In this document: piece after piece, positions 16,779 to 26,948 of the stretch
Layout: each line of letters begins with the position of its first letter
Numbering within the stretch: position 1 is the first letter of the stretch
Source of the DNA: Gemmatimonadaceae bacterium
GTDB lineage: Bacteria > Gemmatimonadota > Gemmatimonadetes > Gemmatimonadales > Gemmatimonadaceae
Length of the DNA stretch: 64,000 bases
Reading direction: 5' to 3'
Assembly: GCA_035606695.1 (NCBI GenBank)
Contig: DATNEW010000015.1
Span: forward strand, 186,001-250,000
Notes under the pieces: model-generated
Seen by the model: only the letters and a program-made list of their open reading frames with translations
Database searches by the model: none
What the model was told of the DNA's origin: nothing
Program-made: the position numbers and the translations under genes

Positions 16779-18932
16779 TTACGTCGCGAGAAGCCGCTCG
16801 ATCGCTTGCGTAATTCGCTCGGTCGTCGGCAGCACCGCGTCGAGCAGCACGGGGTGATACGGCATCGGCACATCCTCCACCGCCACGCGTTCCACCGGCG
16901 CGTCGAGGCGCCAGAACGCGTCCTGCGCGACGGTCGCCGCGACTTCGGCGCCGAATCCCGCGGTGAGATTGTCTTCATGCACGATGAGACAGCGACCCGT
17001 CTTCTCGACGGACGCGAGCACCGCGTCGCGATCCCACGGCGCGATCGTGCGAAGATCGAGCACTTCCACGCGATCGCCGAACGCGCTCGCCGCCTCGACG
17101 CAGCGGTGCACGAGCGCGCTCCACGTCACGAGCGTCAGTTCCGAGCCGTCCTGCAACACCGCGGCTTTCCCGAACGGGATCACGAACTCATCGCCCGGAT
17201 AGCGCGCGCTGCCGTCGCTCGTCATCAACAACGAGCGATGCTCGAAGAAGATCGTCGGATTCGCGCTGCGCATTGCTGAACGAAGCAGTCCGACGGCATC
17301 GGCGGCATTCGACGGAATTGCCACCTGCCAGCCGTACGCGTGCGCGAACCGCACTTCGTCGCTCAGGCTGTGCCACGGGTCGCCCACGTCCTTGCCAAAG
17401 CCGCCGGGCATGCGCACCACGATCGGCGCCGCAAATCGATTGGCCGTGCGCCAACGCATGGTGCCGCAGTTGTTGAGCTGTTCCGTCGCGGGATCGGCGT
17501 ATTTCCGGAATTGAATCTCGGCGACGGGCATGAGCCCCGAGATCGCCATGCCGACCGATCGGCCGATGATTCCTTCTTCGGACAGACTCGTGTCGAACAC
17601 GCGCTCGTTGCCGAATTGCTTCTGCAACCCTTCGGTCACGAGGTGCACGCCGCCTTTGCGCCCCACATCTTCACCGAAGACGAGCACTTTAGAGTTTACT
17701 GATAGCTCGTGACGCAGCGTCCGGCGAACCGCTTCCGCGAAACGAACGACGTCGCCGCTTGGCGATGGCCGCTCATTCGACGACAGCGCCGCGCGCTCGG
17801 CCCGTGAGAGTCCGCCGAGGGCTTCGGGCGAGCCTTCGGAGTCGTCGGCGTAGACCCACCGTTTGACCGTCGACGGATCGGGATTGGGCCGCGCGCGGGC
17901 CGCGGTCAGCGCGGTGTCGACATCGCGGGCGACGGCGGCCTCGAGCTCGGTCCACTCGGCATCCGACATGAACGCCGGCACGAGGTGCGACTTGAGCCGC
18001 GGCAGCGGGTCGCGCGCCGCGTCCTCGGCGATCTCGGCGTCGGTGCGATAGCCCTTCTGATTGTCCGGACCCGAGTGACTGCACAGGCGCGGCACCGTGA
18101 GTCGCACGAGCGCCGGCCCGCTGCCGCCGCGCACGTGATCGATACACTCGGCGAGAAGCGCCGCCGTGTCGCCGGGGTTCGTGCCGTCGCCTTCGCGAAT
18201 GAACAGGTTGTCGAACGCGGAAAGATTTTTCGCGATGTCGCCGCCCGGCGTCTGCATGTCGCCGCGCACCGAGATGCCGAGCCCGTTGTCCTCGATGTAG
18301 AACAGCATCGGCAGCGAGAGGGTCGTCGCCATCGTGAGCGCCGACCAGAAGCCGTTCGTCGCCACCGATGCTTCGCCGCCGAGCACCACGCCGATCGAGC
18401 CGTCCCAGTCTTTTTCGCCGAGCACGTCGGCGTGATAGCGCACCGCTTGCGCCCAACCCGCGCACGGCGTGTACTGCGAGCCGACGTCGCCTGACATCGG
18501 CAACACGATCGGTGCATTCTCGTTCGGCAGGTTGCAGACGACGCCGATGTCACGCCCGTCGCTGAACCCGCCGGCGCGGCCGAGTGGACTCGCCAGCGCG
18601 TCTTCGATGCTGAGGCCAAGCGCCAGCAGCAGCGGACGCGAGCGATAGTACGCGCTCGCCGCGTCTCTTGGATGATCGATCAGCGAGCCGAGAATCACCT
18701 GCGCGACGTCGTGACCGCGCGCCGAGAACTGGTAGAGCACCAAGTGCTCGCGCGGGACGGTCGCCTTGTTCTTGTTCGTGGTCTCCTCGACGTCGTCGAG
18801 GGCGCGCGAGACGAGTGCGTGGTATGCGATGCGTCGCCAGTCGAAGCGGGCGTCGGGCGCCGCACCCTTGCGGGTCCTGGTGCTCCGCGCGCGCGAGGGC
18901 GCCGTCGGTCCGGATGCGGGAAGGCTGGTCAC
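16779..18932 (-). CDS. 2-oxoacid dehydrogenase E1 component, fused alpha and beta subunits
   Basis: This 717-aa thiamine-diphosphate enzyme decarboxylates a 2-oxoacid and passes the acyl group to an E2 lipoyl protein. The alpha part (about residues 35-370) has YYRSRPLLLALGL, VVLGGEASVATNGFW and MLFYIEDNGLGISV (thiamine-binding segments) and KGYRTDAEI. The beta part (about 395-717) has VLVFGEDVGRKGGVHLVTEGL, FDTSLSEEGIIG, AEIQFRKYADPATEQL and a VEDVPMPYHPVLLDAVLP end. The alpha-beta fusion is seen in several phyla. E2 and E3 genes are not in the window. Its place inside the paa island suggests a branched-chain or aryl-2-oxoacid substrate, which is inference. Confidence 0.9.
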   Translation of the reverse strand: MTSLPASGPTAPSRARSTRTRKGAAPDARFDWRRIAYHALVSRALDDVEETTNKNKATVPREHLVLYQFSARGHDVAQVILGSLIDHPRDAASAYYRSRPLLLALGLSIEDALASPLGRAGGFSDGRDIGVVCNLPNENAPIVLPMSGDVGSQYTPCAGWAQAVRYHADVLGEKDWDGSIGVVLGGEASVATNGFWSALTMATTLSLPMLFYIEDNGLGISVRGDMQTPGGDIAKNLSAFDNLFIREGDGTNPGDTAALLAECIDHVRGGSGPALVRLTVPRLCSHSGPDNQKGYRTDAEIAEDAARDPLPRLKSHLVPAFMSDAEWTELEAAVARDVDTALTAARARPNPDPSTVKRWVYADDSEGSPEALGGLSRAERAALSSNERPSPSGDVVRFAEAVRRTLRHELSVNSKVLVFGEDVGRKGGVHLVTEGLQKQFGNERVFDTSLSEEGIIGRSVGMAISGLMPVAEIQFRKYADPATEQLNNCGTMRWRTANRFAAPIVVRMPGGFGKDVGDPWHSLSDEVRFAHAYGWQVAIPSNAADAVGLLRSAMRSANPTIFFEHRSLLMTSDGSARYPGDEFVIPFGKAAVLQDGSELTLVTWSALVHRCVEAASAFGDRVEVLDLRTIAPWDRDAVLASVEKTGRCLIVHEDNLTAGFGAEVAATVAQDAFWRLDAPVERVAVEDVPMPYHPVLLDAVLPTTERITQAIERLLAT

Positions 18933-19014
18933 GTCCTGAAATTTGTCCGAAGGGGCACGGCGAAGCCAGCGGCGACCCTCACAACGAATGCGGCGAACGG
19001 GCTATCTTCCGCGC

Positions 19015-19803
19015 ATGACTGACATCCGCTTCGAGGCGAACGCGACGGACGGGGTGGCAACGATCACGCTCAACCGGCCGGAGGTGCTCAACAGCTTCCG
19101 GCGGCCGATGGCGCGCGAGCTCGTCGAAGCACTGGGTCGCGTACGAGACGATGAACGTCTTCGCGCGGTCGTGCTCACCGGTGCGGGGCGAGGATTTTGC
19201 GCCGGACAGGACCTGTCGGAGGCGATTCCGCGAGACGGCGCGATGCCTGACCTGGGCGACATCGTTCGCGAGAGCTACAACCCGGTCATTCGCGCGATTC
19301 GCACGCTCGAGAAGCCGGTGATCTGCGCGGTCAACGGCGTCGCCGCGGGCGCGGGGGCGAATCTGGCGTTCGCCTGCGACATCCTGTTCGCGGCCGCCGG
19401 CGCGACGTTCGTCCAATCGTTCGCGAAGATCGGCGTGATACCGGACAGCGGGGGCACGTTCATTTTGCCGCGGATCGTGGGCCTGCATCGGGCGACGGTC
19501 ATGACGATGTTGGCGGAGAAGATGTCTGCCGAGCAGGCGCGCGAGTGGGGGCTGGTGTACATGGTCGTCGAGCCGGAGGCGTTGCTCGAGACCGCGACCG
19601 GCACGGCGCGCCAGCTCGCCACACAGCCGACGCGTGCGCTCGGTCTCATCAAGCGCGGCTTCAACAAGTCGCTGGGTGTGGATCTCGATGCGCAGCTCGA
19701 CTTTGAAGAAGTATTACAGCGCGAAGCGGGAAGCAGCGAGGACTACGTGGAAGGCGTGAACGCGTTTCTCGAGAAGCGGAAGCCAGCGTTCAAGGGGCGC
19801 TAG
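19015..19803 (+). CDS. paaG: enoyl-CoA hydratase/isomerase, probably 2-(1,2-epoxy-1,2-dihydrophenyl)acetyl-CoA isomerase
   Basis: This 262-aa crotonase has GAGRGFCAGQDLSEAI and AVNGVAAGAGANLAFACDI (oxyanion-hole segments) and the C-terminal FLEKRKPAFKGR common in PaaG. It would convert the ring epoxide made by PaaABC to an oxepin-CoA. The ATG chosen begins the conserved MTDIRFEANATDGVATITLNRPE-type N-terminus; upstream in-frame codons do not align. It is divergent from the E1 gene. Its stop codon directly abuts a family-1 repeat. Confidence 0.88.
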   Translation: MTDIRFEANATDGVATITLNRPEVLNSFRRPMARELVEALGRVRDDERLRAVVLTGAGRGFCAGQDLSEAIPRDGAMPDLGDIVRESYNPVIRAIRTLEKPVICAVNGVAAGAGANLAFACDILFAAAGATFVQSFAKIGVIPDSGGTFILPRIVGLHRATVMTMLAEKMSAEQAREWGLVYMVVEPEALLETATGTARQLATQPTRALGLIKRGFNKSLGVDLDAQLDFEEVLQREAGSSEDYVEGVNAFLEKRKPAFKGR

Positions 19804-20282
19804 TCATCCCGAACCCGAGCGAAGCCACGATCGTCATCCCGAACCCGAGCGAAGCGAGGGTGAGGGATCTAACGTCCCGATAGAGGGCCAGCATCAGTCG
19901 GAAGACCAATGTCAGCCGAGCGATCGAGCCAGTCAGGATTGTGTTGTTCGATGAGATCGATCTTTTTCGATCGGCGCCACGCCTTGAGTTCCTTTTCACG
20001 AGAAATTGCGCTGTAGGCATCGGAGTAGATCTCGAAATGCACGAGTCGCGTGATACGATAGCGTTGGGCGAACGCCGATCCATGACCGTTCCGGTGTTGC
20101 CACAACCGACGGATGAGATCGTTCGTAACCCCGACGTAGGTCGTGCGACTCTCGCTCGACAGGATATACACGTAGAACTGCTTCATGATGAGATATCCCT
20201 CTAACCGATACGCAAGATTCCTCGCTGCGCTCGGAATGACGGCAGCAGATCAGCCAGCATTCCTCGCTGCGCTCGGAATGAC
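19803..20282. mobile_element. candidate mobile element: GIY-YIG nuclease gene between family-1 inverted arms
   Basis: Left arms start at 19803 and 19833 (GTCATCCCGAACCCGAGCGA, then GAGGGTGAGGGATCTAACG). Right arms end at 20240 and 20282 (AGATTCCTCGCTGCGCTCGG then AATGAC). The arms are imperfect inverse copies. They enclose only the GIY-YIG gene, whose stop codon lies in the left arm. The doubled arms at each side may record repeated insertion. No target-site duplication could be seen with confidence. Mobility is inferred. Confidence 0.5.
19869..20186 (-). CDS. stand-alone GIY-YIG family endonuclease
   Basis: This 105-aa single-domain nuclease starts MKQFYVYILSSESRTTYVGV, in which YVY and YVG form the GIY-YIG signature. 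NDLIRRLWQH carries the catalytic Arg, and SREKELKAWRRSKKIDLIE carries the likely metal-binding Glu. This is the UvrC-like/UPF0213 type found as a short isolated gene. It lies between paaG and paaH on the opposite strand and is bracketed by dispersed repeats, which suggests it arrived as a unit and is unrelated to phenylacetate metabolism. Confidence 0.92.
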   Translation of the reverse strand: MKQFYVYILSSESRTTYVGVTNDLIRRLWQHRNGHGSAFAQRYRITRLVHFEIYSDAYSAISREKELKAWRRSKKIDLIEQHNPDWLDRSADIGLPTDAGPLSGR

Positions 20283-20324
20283 AGGCTCGGCGCACCGCGT
20301 GGCATCATCAAACGACTGCAGCCC

Positions 20325-21515
20325 ATGCCATTGAGTCCCGACACCACCATCGGCGTCGTCGGCGCGGGCGCCATGGGCGCGGGAATCGCGCAGGTCGCGG
20401 CTGCCGCCGGGCACCGCGTCGTGCTCGCCGACGCCATGCAAGGCGCGACCGAAAAGGCGCGCGGCAATCTCGGGCTCGTGCTCGAGAAGCAGGTCCAGAA
20501 AGGCAAAATCGACCGCAACGAAGCCGATCGCTTGATCGGACGCATCGACTACGTCTGGGATCCGCTCGGCGCCGACTCCTCGATGTACGGACGCTGCGGT
20601 CTGGTCATCGAGGCGATCGTCGAGGATCTCGAGGCAAAGCGCGACGTGTTCCGTCGTCTCGAGTCGACGGTCGCACGTGACGCCATTCTCGCCACGAATA
20701 CGTCGTCGCTCTCGGTCGCGTCGTTGGCCTCGATGTGCCAGGCGCCCGAGCGCGTCGTGGGATTACACTTCTTTAATCCCGCGCCGGTCATGCCGCTCGT
20801 CGAGGTCGTGCCGTGGCTGGGCGGCGATCCGATCGTCGCGTCGTCGTCGTTCGCGCTCATGCGCGCGTGGAACAAGGCGCCCGTGCTCGCCTCGGACACG
20901 CCGGGCTTCATCGTGAATCGCATCGCGCGACCGTACTATGGCGAAGCGATCCGCATCCTCGAGGAAGGCGTCGCCGACGTCGCGACGATCGACTGGGCGA
21001 TGACCGAGTTCGGGAAATTCCGCATGGGTCCGTTCGAGCTCATGGATTTCATCGGCAATGACGTGAACTACGCGGTGACGCGGTCCGTGTTCGAGAGCAT
21101 GTTCTACGATCCGCGCTACCGGCCTTCATTGACGCAGAAGCGGATGGTCGAGGCGGGCTTTCTCGGACGCAAGAGCGGCCGCGGCTACTACGATCACCGC
21201 GCCGGCGTCGTGCGGCCCGAGGCGAACAAGGACGCTGCGATCGGCTTGCTCGTCTTCGAGCGCATTTTGGCAATGCTGATCAACGAGGCGGTGGACGCCG
21301 TGCTCATGCGCGTCGCGTCGCCCGAAGACATCGATCTCGCGATGACCAAAGGGGTAAATTACCCGAAGGGCCTGCTCGCGTGGGCGAATGAGCTCGGACT
21401 CGCCCGCGTGCTGGGCTGGCTCGAGCGACTGTACGCGGAGTACGGCGAGGATCGATATCGTCCGAGTCCGTTGCTGCGCCGAATGGTGCGTGACGAGCGC
21501 CGCTTCTTCGCGTGA
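20325..21515 (+). CDS. paaH: 3-hydroxyacyl-CoA dehydrogenase PaaH
   Basis: This 396-aa NAD-dependent dehydrogenase oxidises 3-hydroxyadipyl-CoA in the lower phenylacetate pathway. The N-terminus has the Rossmann motif GAGAMGAGIAQVAAAAGH. The catalytic region GLHFFNPAPVMPLVEVV and DTPGFIVNRIARPYYGEA follow, then a duplicated C-terminal domain (GRKSGRGYYDHR). It has one dehydrogenase unit plus both C-terminal domains, shorter than the usual PaaH of about 500 residues. It lies just after the right arm of the GIY-YIG element. Confidence 0.9.
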   Translation: MPLSPDTTIGVVGAGAMGAGIAQVAAAAGHRVVLADAMQGATEKARGNLGLVLEKQVQKGKIDRNEADRLIGRIDYVWDPLGADSSMYGRCGLVIEAIVEDLEAKRDVFRRLESTVARDAILATNTSSLSVASLASMCQAPERVVGLHFFNPAPVMPLVEVVPWLGGDPIVASSSFALMRAWNKAPVLASDTPGFIVNRIARPYYGEAIRILEEGVADVATIDWAMTEFGKFRMGPFELMDFIGNDVNYAVTRSVFESMFYDPRYRPSLTQKRMVEAGFLGRKSGRGYYDHRAGVVRPEANKDAAIGLLVFERILAMLINEAVDAVLMRVASPEDIDLAMTKGVNYPKGLLAWANELGLARVLGWLERLYAEYGEDRYRPSPLLRRMVRDERRFFA

Positions 21516-21522
21516 GCCGGGC

Positions 21523-21960
21523 ATGAGCGGGCGCGAGGAGCAAGCGCTGGCCGAGCGTGTGGTGTCGGCGATGATGGCGAAGGACACCTTCAGCCGCTGG
21601 TTGGGGATCGACGTGGTGGAAGTGCTGCCACACGCGGCGACGGTGCGGCTGACCGTGCGCGACGACATGCTGAATGGGTTCGGCGTCTGTCACGGCGGCG
21701 TGCCGTTTTCGCTTGCCGACAGTGCGCTGGCGTTCGCATCGAACACGCACGGAACGATCACGGTGAGTATCGAGAACACGATCACGTATCCGCGAAAGGT
21801 CGTGGGCGGCGACGTGCTGGTCGCGGCCGCGGTGCAGGAGAGCGCGACGAATCGTCTGGGCTTCTACCGCGTGACGGTGCGGCGCGGCGACGAAGTCGTC
21901 GCGCTGTTCCGCGGAACGGTCTACAAGACCGAGAAACCGTTGTTTCCAGATGTTGAATGA
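21523..21960 (+). CDS. paaI: hydroxyphenylacetyl-CoA thioesterase PaaI
   Basis: This 145-aa hot-dog thioesterase carries the PaaI signature MLNGFGVCHGGVPFSLADSALAFASN-like segment (HGGVPFSLADSALAFA). The acidic residue in ADSA is the likely catalytic Asp. The ATG lies seven bases after the paaH stop. It is thought to release CoA from dead-end thioesters of the pathway. Confidence 0.93.
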   Translation: MSGREEQALAERVVSAMMAKDTFSRWLGIDVVEVLPHAATVRLTVRDDMLNGFGVCHGGVPFSLADSALAFASNTHGTITVSIENTITYPRKVVGGDVLVAAAVQESATNRLGFYRVTVRRGDEVVALFRGTVYKTEKPLFPDVE

Positions 21961-21984
21961 TTAATATTAAATGAGTATTATAGA

Positions 21985-23193
<1,209 letters not shown>

Positions 23194-23245
23194 TGTCGCG
23201 CAAACGTCCACACGACCATGCGTCCATACGCCCATGCGCCCGTAA

Positions 23246-23851
23246 ATGATCTACGAATTCGACGGCTTTCGCCCGGTCATTCACGAATCGGCATTCATTC
23301 ACCCGCAAGCGGCGGTGACCGGCAACGTGGTCATCGGGCGTGATGTGTATGTCGGCCCGGGCGCGGCCATTCGCGGCGACTGGGGCGGCATCGTGATCGA
23401 GGATGGCTGCAACGTGCAGGAGAACTGCACCGTGCACATGTTCCCGGGCGTGACCGTCGTGCTCGAGGCGAGCGCGCACGTTGGTCACGGCGCCATCGTG
23501 CACGGGGCGCGCATCGGCCGGAATGCGCTCATCGGGATGAATGCCGTCATCATGGACAACGCCGTCGTCGGCGCCGAGTGTATCGTCGGCGCGCTCACCT
23601 TCGTGCCGGCCGACATGCAGATTCCCGCACGAAAGGTCGTCGTCGGCAACCCGGCGAAGGTCGTGAAGGACGTGAGCGACGACATGATCGCGTGGAAGAC
23701 CGAGGGGACGCGGTTGTATCAAGCGCTGCCGGCGCGGCTCTATGACACGCTCAGGCCGTGCGAGCCGCTGCGATCGGTCCCGCAGGATCGAGCGGCTCAA
23801 CAATCGAGCTATCGCACGTGGCATCAGACGAGAGAGTCGGAACAATCATGA
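23246..23851 (+). CDS. paaY: gamma-carbonic-anhydrase-like hexapeptide protein PaaY
   Basis: This 201-aa left-handed beta-helix protein has hexapeptide repeats (IHPQAAVTGNVVIGRDVYVG, AHVGHGAIVHGARIGRNALIG). It keeps the GHGAIVHG metal-site His residues, and AIRGDWGG is the usual Arg/Asp segment. In phenylacetate clusters PaaY acts as a thioesterase for 2-hydroxycycloheptatrienyl-CoA. Its stop overlaps the paaZ start (ATGA). The 50-base gap upstream is a GCG/CAT-rich stretch resembling a short octamer tract. Confidence 0.92.
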   Translation: MIYEFDGFRPVIHESAFIHPQAAVTGNVVIGRDVYVGPGAAIRGDWGGIVIEDGCNVQENCTVHMFPGVTVVLEASAHVGHGAIVHGARIGRNALIGMNAVIMDNAVVGAECIVGALTFVPADMQIPARKVVVGNPAKVVKDVSDDMIAWKTEGTRLYQALPARLYDTLRPCEPLRSVPQDRAAQQSSYRTWHQTRESEQS

Positions 23852-26022
23852 CGACGACATCCGAGACGATTCGTCCCATCGGCCACGCCGGCAGCGAACC
23901 GCGCCGGCTTGGTAATTTCGTGCAAGGCGAGTGGGTGACCGGGAACGGCAAAGCGGCCGATCTGTTTCACGCGGTGACCGGCGAGAAGATCGCCGAGGCG
24001 ACCACGAGCGGCATCGACTTCGCGGCGATGGTGAGCTACGCGAAGCGCGTTGGCGGTCCCGCGCTGCGGACGCTGACGTTTCACGAGCGCGCGCTCATGC
24101 TCAAGGCCATGGCGCAATATCTCATGGCGCGGAAGGATGAGTTCTATCTCGTCTCGGCGGCGACAGGCGCGACGAAGTCCGACTCGTGGGTGGATATCGA
24201 AGGAGGCATCGGGACGTTCTTCGCGTATGCCTCGCGCGGCCGGCGTGACATGCCCAACGAGCGCTTTTATGTCGACGGGCCGACCGAGGCGCTGTCGAAG
24301 GGCGGCAGCTTCGTCGGACGTCACATCTGCGTGCCGCTCGAGGGCGTCGCAGTGCACATCAACGCGTTCAACTTCCCCGTCTGGGGGATGCTCGAGAAGC
24401 TCGCGCCGACGCTGCTCGCCGGGATGCCGGCGATCGTGAAGCCGGCGACGGTAACATCGTACCTCACCGAAGCCGTATTCCGCGCGATGATCGACGCGAA
24501 CATTTTCCCGGCCGGGGCAATCCAGCTGCTCTGCGGCAGCACCGGCGACCTGCTCGACCATCTGGACTGTCAGAGCGCCGTCGCCTTCACGGGTTCGGCG
24601 TCGACGGGCAAAATGCTCAAGACGTCGCGGTCGATCATCGAGAACAACGTTCGCTTCAACATGGAAGCGGACTCGCTCAACTACTCGATGCTCGGACCCG
24701 ATGCGATGCCCAGCACGCCCGAGTTCGATCTGTTCATCAAGGAAGTCGTCCGGGAGATGACGACGAAGGCGGGCCAGAAGTGCACGGCCATTCGCCGCAC
24801 GCTCGTGCCGGAGCCGCTCGTCGAAGACGTGATGCGTGCGCTCAAGAAGCGGCTCGACGGCGTGACGATTGGTGACCCCGGCGTCGACGGCGTTCGGATG
24901 GGGCCATTGGCCGGACGCGGCCAGGTGGGCGAGGTCCGCAAGAGCGTCGATGCGATCGCGCGCGCCACGGAGCTCGTCTACGGCAATCTCGATGACTACA
25001 ACGTCGTGGGCGCCGACCGCCAGCGGGGGGCGTTTTTCCCGCCGCTGCTTTTCTACGCGAAGGATCCGTTCGGAACGAGCGAGCCGCATGACATCGAAGC
25101 CTTCGGACCCGTGAACACGGTGATGCCGTACACTCGCGTCGACGACGCCATCGAGCTCGCGAAGAAGGGGAAGGGGAGTCTCGTCGGCTCGCTGTTCACG
25201 GCCGACGACGACATTGCGCGCGATGTCGTGCTGGGCACGGCGGCTTATCACGGGCGGCTCTTGGTCGTGAATCGGGAGAGCGCCAAGGAATCGACCGGGC
25301 ACGGGTCGCCGCTGCCGCACTTGGTCCACGGTGGCCCCGGCCGGGCAGGTGGTGGGGAGGAAATGGGCGGAGTGCGTGGCGTGCTGCACTACATGCAGCG
25401 CACGGCCGTTCAGGGCTCGCCGACGACCCTCATGCACGTCACGAACGAGTTCACGGCCGGGGCCGCGCGGCGGTTCGATCGCGTGCATCCATTCCGGAAG
25501 ACCTTCGAGGAGCTCCACGTCGGCGACGCCCTCACCACCGCTCGGCGCACGGTCACGGAGGCGGACATCGTGAACTTCGCCGGCGTCAGCGGCGACTTCT
25601 TCTATGCCCACATGGACGACATCGCGGCGCGCGACTCGATCTTCGAGCAGCGGGTGGCGCACGGGTACTTCGTGCTGTCGGCAGCGGCAGGGTTGTTCGT
25701 GGATCCCGCGCCGGGACCGGTGCTGGCGAACTACGGACTCGACACGCTGCGCTTCGTGAAGCCGGTCTATCCGGGTGATACGATCCAAGCCACTTTGACA
25801 GTGAAGCAGAAGACGGCGAAGGAGAAGAAACCGGATCAGGTGTCGCAGGGCGTGGTGGCGTGGGACCTCGAGGTGAAGAACCAGCACGACGAACTGGTGG
25901 CGATCTACACGATTCTCACGTTGGTTCGCCGCGACGAATCGCCCGCGATCACGGCGGATCCGGAAACGATCGCGACTTATACCCCCGGAAAACGGGCTGA
26001 TACCGACGGACGGCCGGGGTAG
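23848..26022 (+). CDS. paaZ: oxepin-CoA hydrolase / 3-oxo-5,6-dehydrosuberyl-CoA semialdehyde dehydrogenase, bifunctional PaaZ
   Basis: This 724-aa fusion has an aldehyde dehydrogenase domain (about residues 15-520) with TTKAGQKCTAIRRTL (catalytic Cys), NMEADSLN (Glu) and ITGSAS-like AFTGSASTGKML. A MaoC-like (R)-hydratase domain follows (about 545-690) with DIVNFAGVSGDFFYAHMDD. Together they open the oxepin ring and oxidise the semialdehyde. The upstream in-frame ATG gives a run with no homology, and the overlapping ATG is preferred. It ends the paaH-I-J-Y-Z run, 205 bases before a TetR gene. Confidence 0.95.
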   Translation: MTTTSETIRPIGHAGSEPRRLGNFVQGEWVTGNGKAADLFHAVTGEKIAEATTSGIDFAAMVSYAKRVGGPALRTLTFHERALMLKAMAQYLMARKDEFYLVSAATGATKSDSWVDIEGGIGTFFAYASRGRRDMPNERFYVDGPTEALSKGGSFVGRHICVPLEGVAVHINAFNFPVWGMLEKLAPTLLAGMPAIVKPATVTSYLTEAVFRAMIDANIFPAGAIQLLCGSTGDLLDHLDCQSAVAFTGSASTGKMLKTSRSIIENNVRFNMEADSLNYSMLGPDAMPSTPEFDLFIKEVVREMTTKAGQKCTAIRRTLVPEPLVEDVMRALKKRLDGVTIGDPGVDGVRMGPLAGRGQVGEVRKSVDAIARATELVYGNLDDYNVVGADRQRGAFFPPLLFYAKDPFGTSEPHDIEAFGPVNTVMPYTRVDDAIELAKKGKGSLVGSLFTADDDIARDVVLGTAAYHGRLLVVNRESAKESTGHGSPLPHLVHGGPGRAGGGEEMGGVRGVLHYMQRTAVQGSPTTLMHVTNEFTAGAARRFDRVHPFRKTFEELHVGDALTTARRTVTEADIVNFAGVSGDFFYAHMDDIAARDSIFEQRVAHGYFVLSAAAGLFVDPAPGPVLANYGLDTLRFVKPVYPGDTIQATLTVKQKTAKEKKPDQVSQGVVAWDLEVKNQHDELVAIYTILTLVRRDESPAITADPETIATYTPGKRADTDGRPG

Positions 26023-26194
26023 GGACGCCGACCAACGCGGGCACGTCGCGGGCGGACGCTGATGACTTCATTTTCACTTTGGCTCCGCGGTCGGCGGGAA
26101 TATCAATCGCGGTTGACATTCCGTTCTCGAGTTCGTTCAGATCTCACATCACGTGTCTTCTCAATTCTTATAGTGTTGGAGAACCGCGACATAC

Positions 26195-26220
26195 AATATA
26201 AATGAATAAGCATTTATATT
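26195..26220. promoter_or_regulatory. operator-like perfect inverted repeat upstream of the TetR gene
   Basis: AATATAAATG and CATTTATATT form a perfect 10-base inverted repeat with a six-base spacer. It ends seven bases before the TetR start codon and is strikingly AT-rich for this genome. The position fits autoregulation by the TetR protein. Upstream in the same gap are TTGACA (26113-26118) and TATAGT (26169-26174), which are not at a clean distance from one another. Confidence 0.65.
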
Positions 26221-26227
26221 ATCCGTT

Positions 26228-26830
26228 ATGAGTCCGAGACCGCGCACGGTTTCTGACGAAGACATCATCGCGGCGGCCGAACGCATCGTCGGACGAGCGG
26301 GGTTTGCGGCCCTTACGCTAGCCGACGTCGGCGCCGAGGCGAGGTTGTCGCCCGCGACGATCGTTCAGCGATTCGGGTCGAAGCGCGGTTTGCTGTTGGC
26401 GCTCACCGGCGCGTCTGCGCAGCGAGTCGAGGCCGCGTTCGCACAGGCGCGAGCGGAGTTCGATTCGCCCGTCGCAGCCCTGATCGCGGCCGCGAGCGCC
26501 GTCGCGCACATCGTCGGCGCCCCCAGCGAGCTCGCGAGTCAACTGACATTCTTGCAGGCGGACCCCGACGACGAAGAGTTTCGGAGTCACGGAGTCGAGC
26601 ACGCGACGCGAGCGCGCGCCGGCTACCGGAAGCTCGTGGAAGAGGCGCTGCACGACGGCGAGCTGGCGGGCGTTGGGGCGGATGAGTTGGCGGGTGCGAT
26701 CGAGTCGATTGCCACCGGTGCGCTTTTATCGTGGGCGATCCACCGCGAGGGCGATGCCGCGACCGCGGTGCAGCGCAACGTGACGACCCTGCTCCGCGGC
26801 TATGGGCGGGGAGCCTGGGCGCGGCCGTAA
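26228..26830 (+). CDS. TetR family transcriptional regulator, probable PaaR
   Basis: This 200-aa regulator has an N-terminal helix-turn-helix (IIAAAERIVGRAGFAALTLADVGAEARLSPATIVQRFGSKRGLLLAL, about residues 13-60) and a variable ligand-binding half. It follows the paaZ gene and has a perfect inverted repeat just before its ATG. TetR-type PaaR proteins repress paa genes and respond to phenylacetyl-CoA in other bacteria, so the same role is likely here but inferred. Confidence 0.85.
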   Translation: MSPRPRTVSDEDIIAAAERIVGRAGFAALTLADVGAEARLSPATIVQRFGSKRGLLLALTGASAQRVEAAFAQARAEFDSPVAALIAAASAVAHIVGAPSELASQLTFLQADPDDEEFRSHGVEHATRARAGYRKLVEEALHDGELAGVGADELAGAIESIATGALLSWAIHREGDAATAVQRNVTTLLRGYGRGAWARP

Positions 26831-26948
26831 CAGGGTGCGACAGGAGTCGAGTCTACAGCAGGCGCTCAACAAGTCGCGGGTGATTGCGTATCGTTCATGG
26901 GTGCCCACGAGCCGGGCACCTCTTTTCTATCCCTACCTCTCGAGAGTC

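Noticed and set aside
23824-25887. A 687-codon open frame opposite paaZ
   Set aside because: Shadow of paaZ; no recognisable segment.
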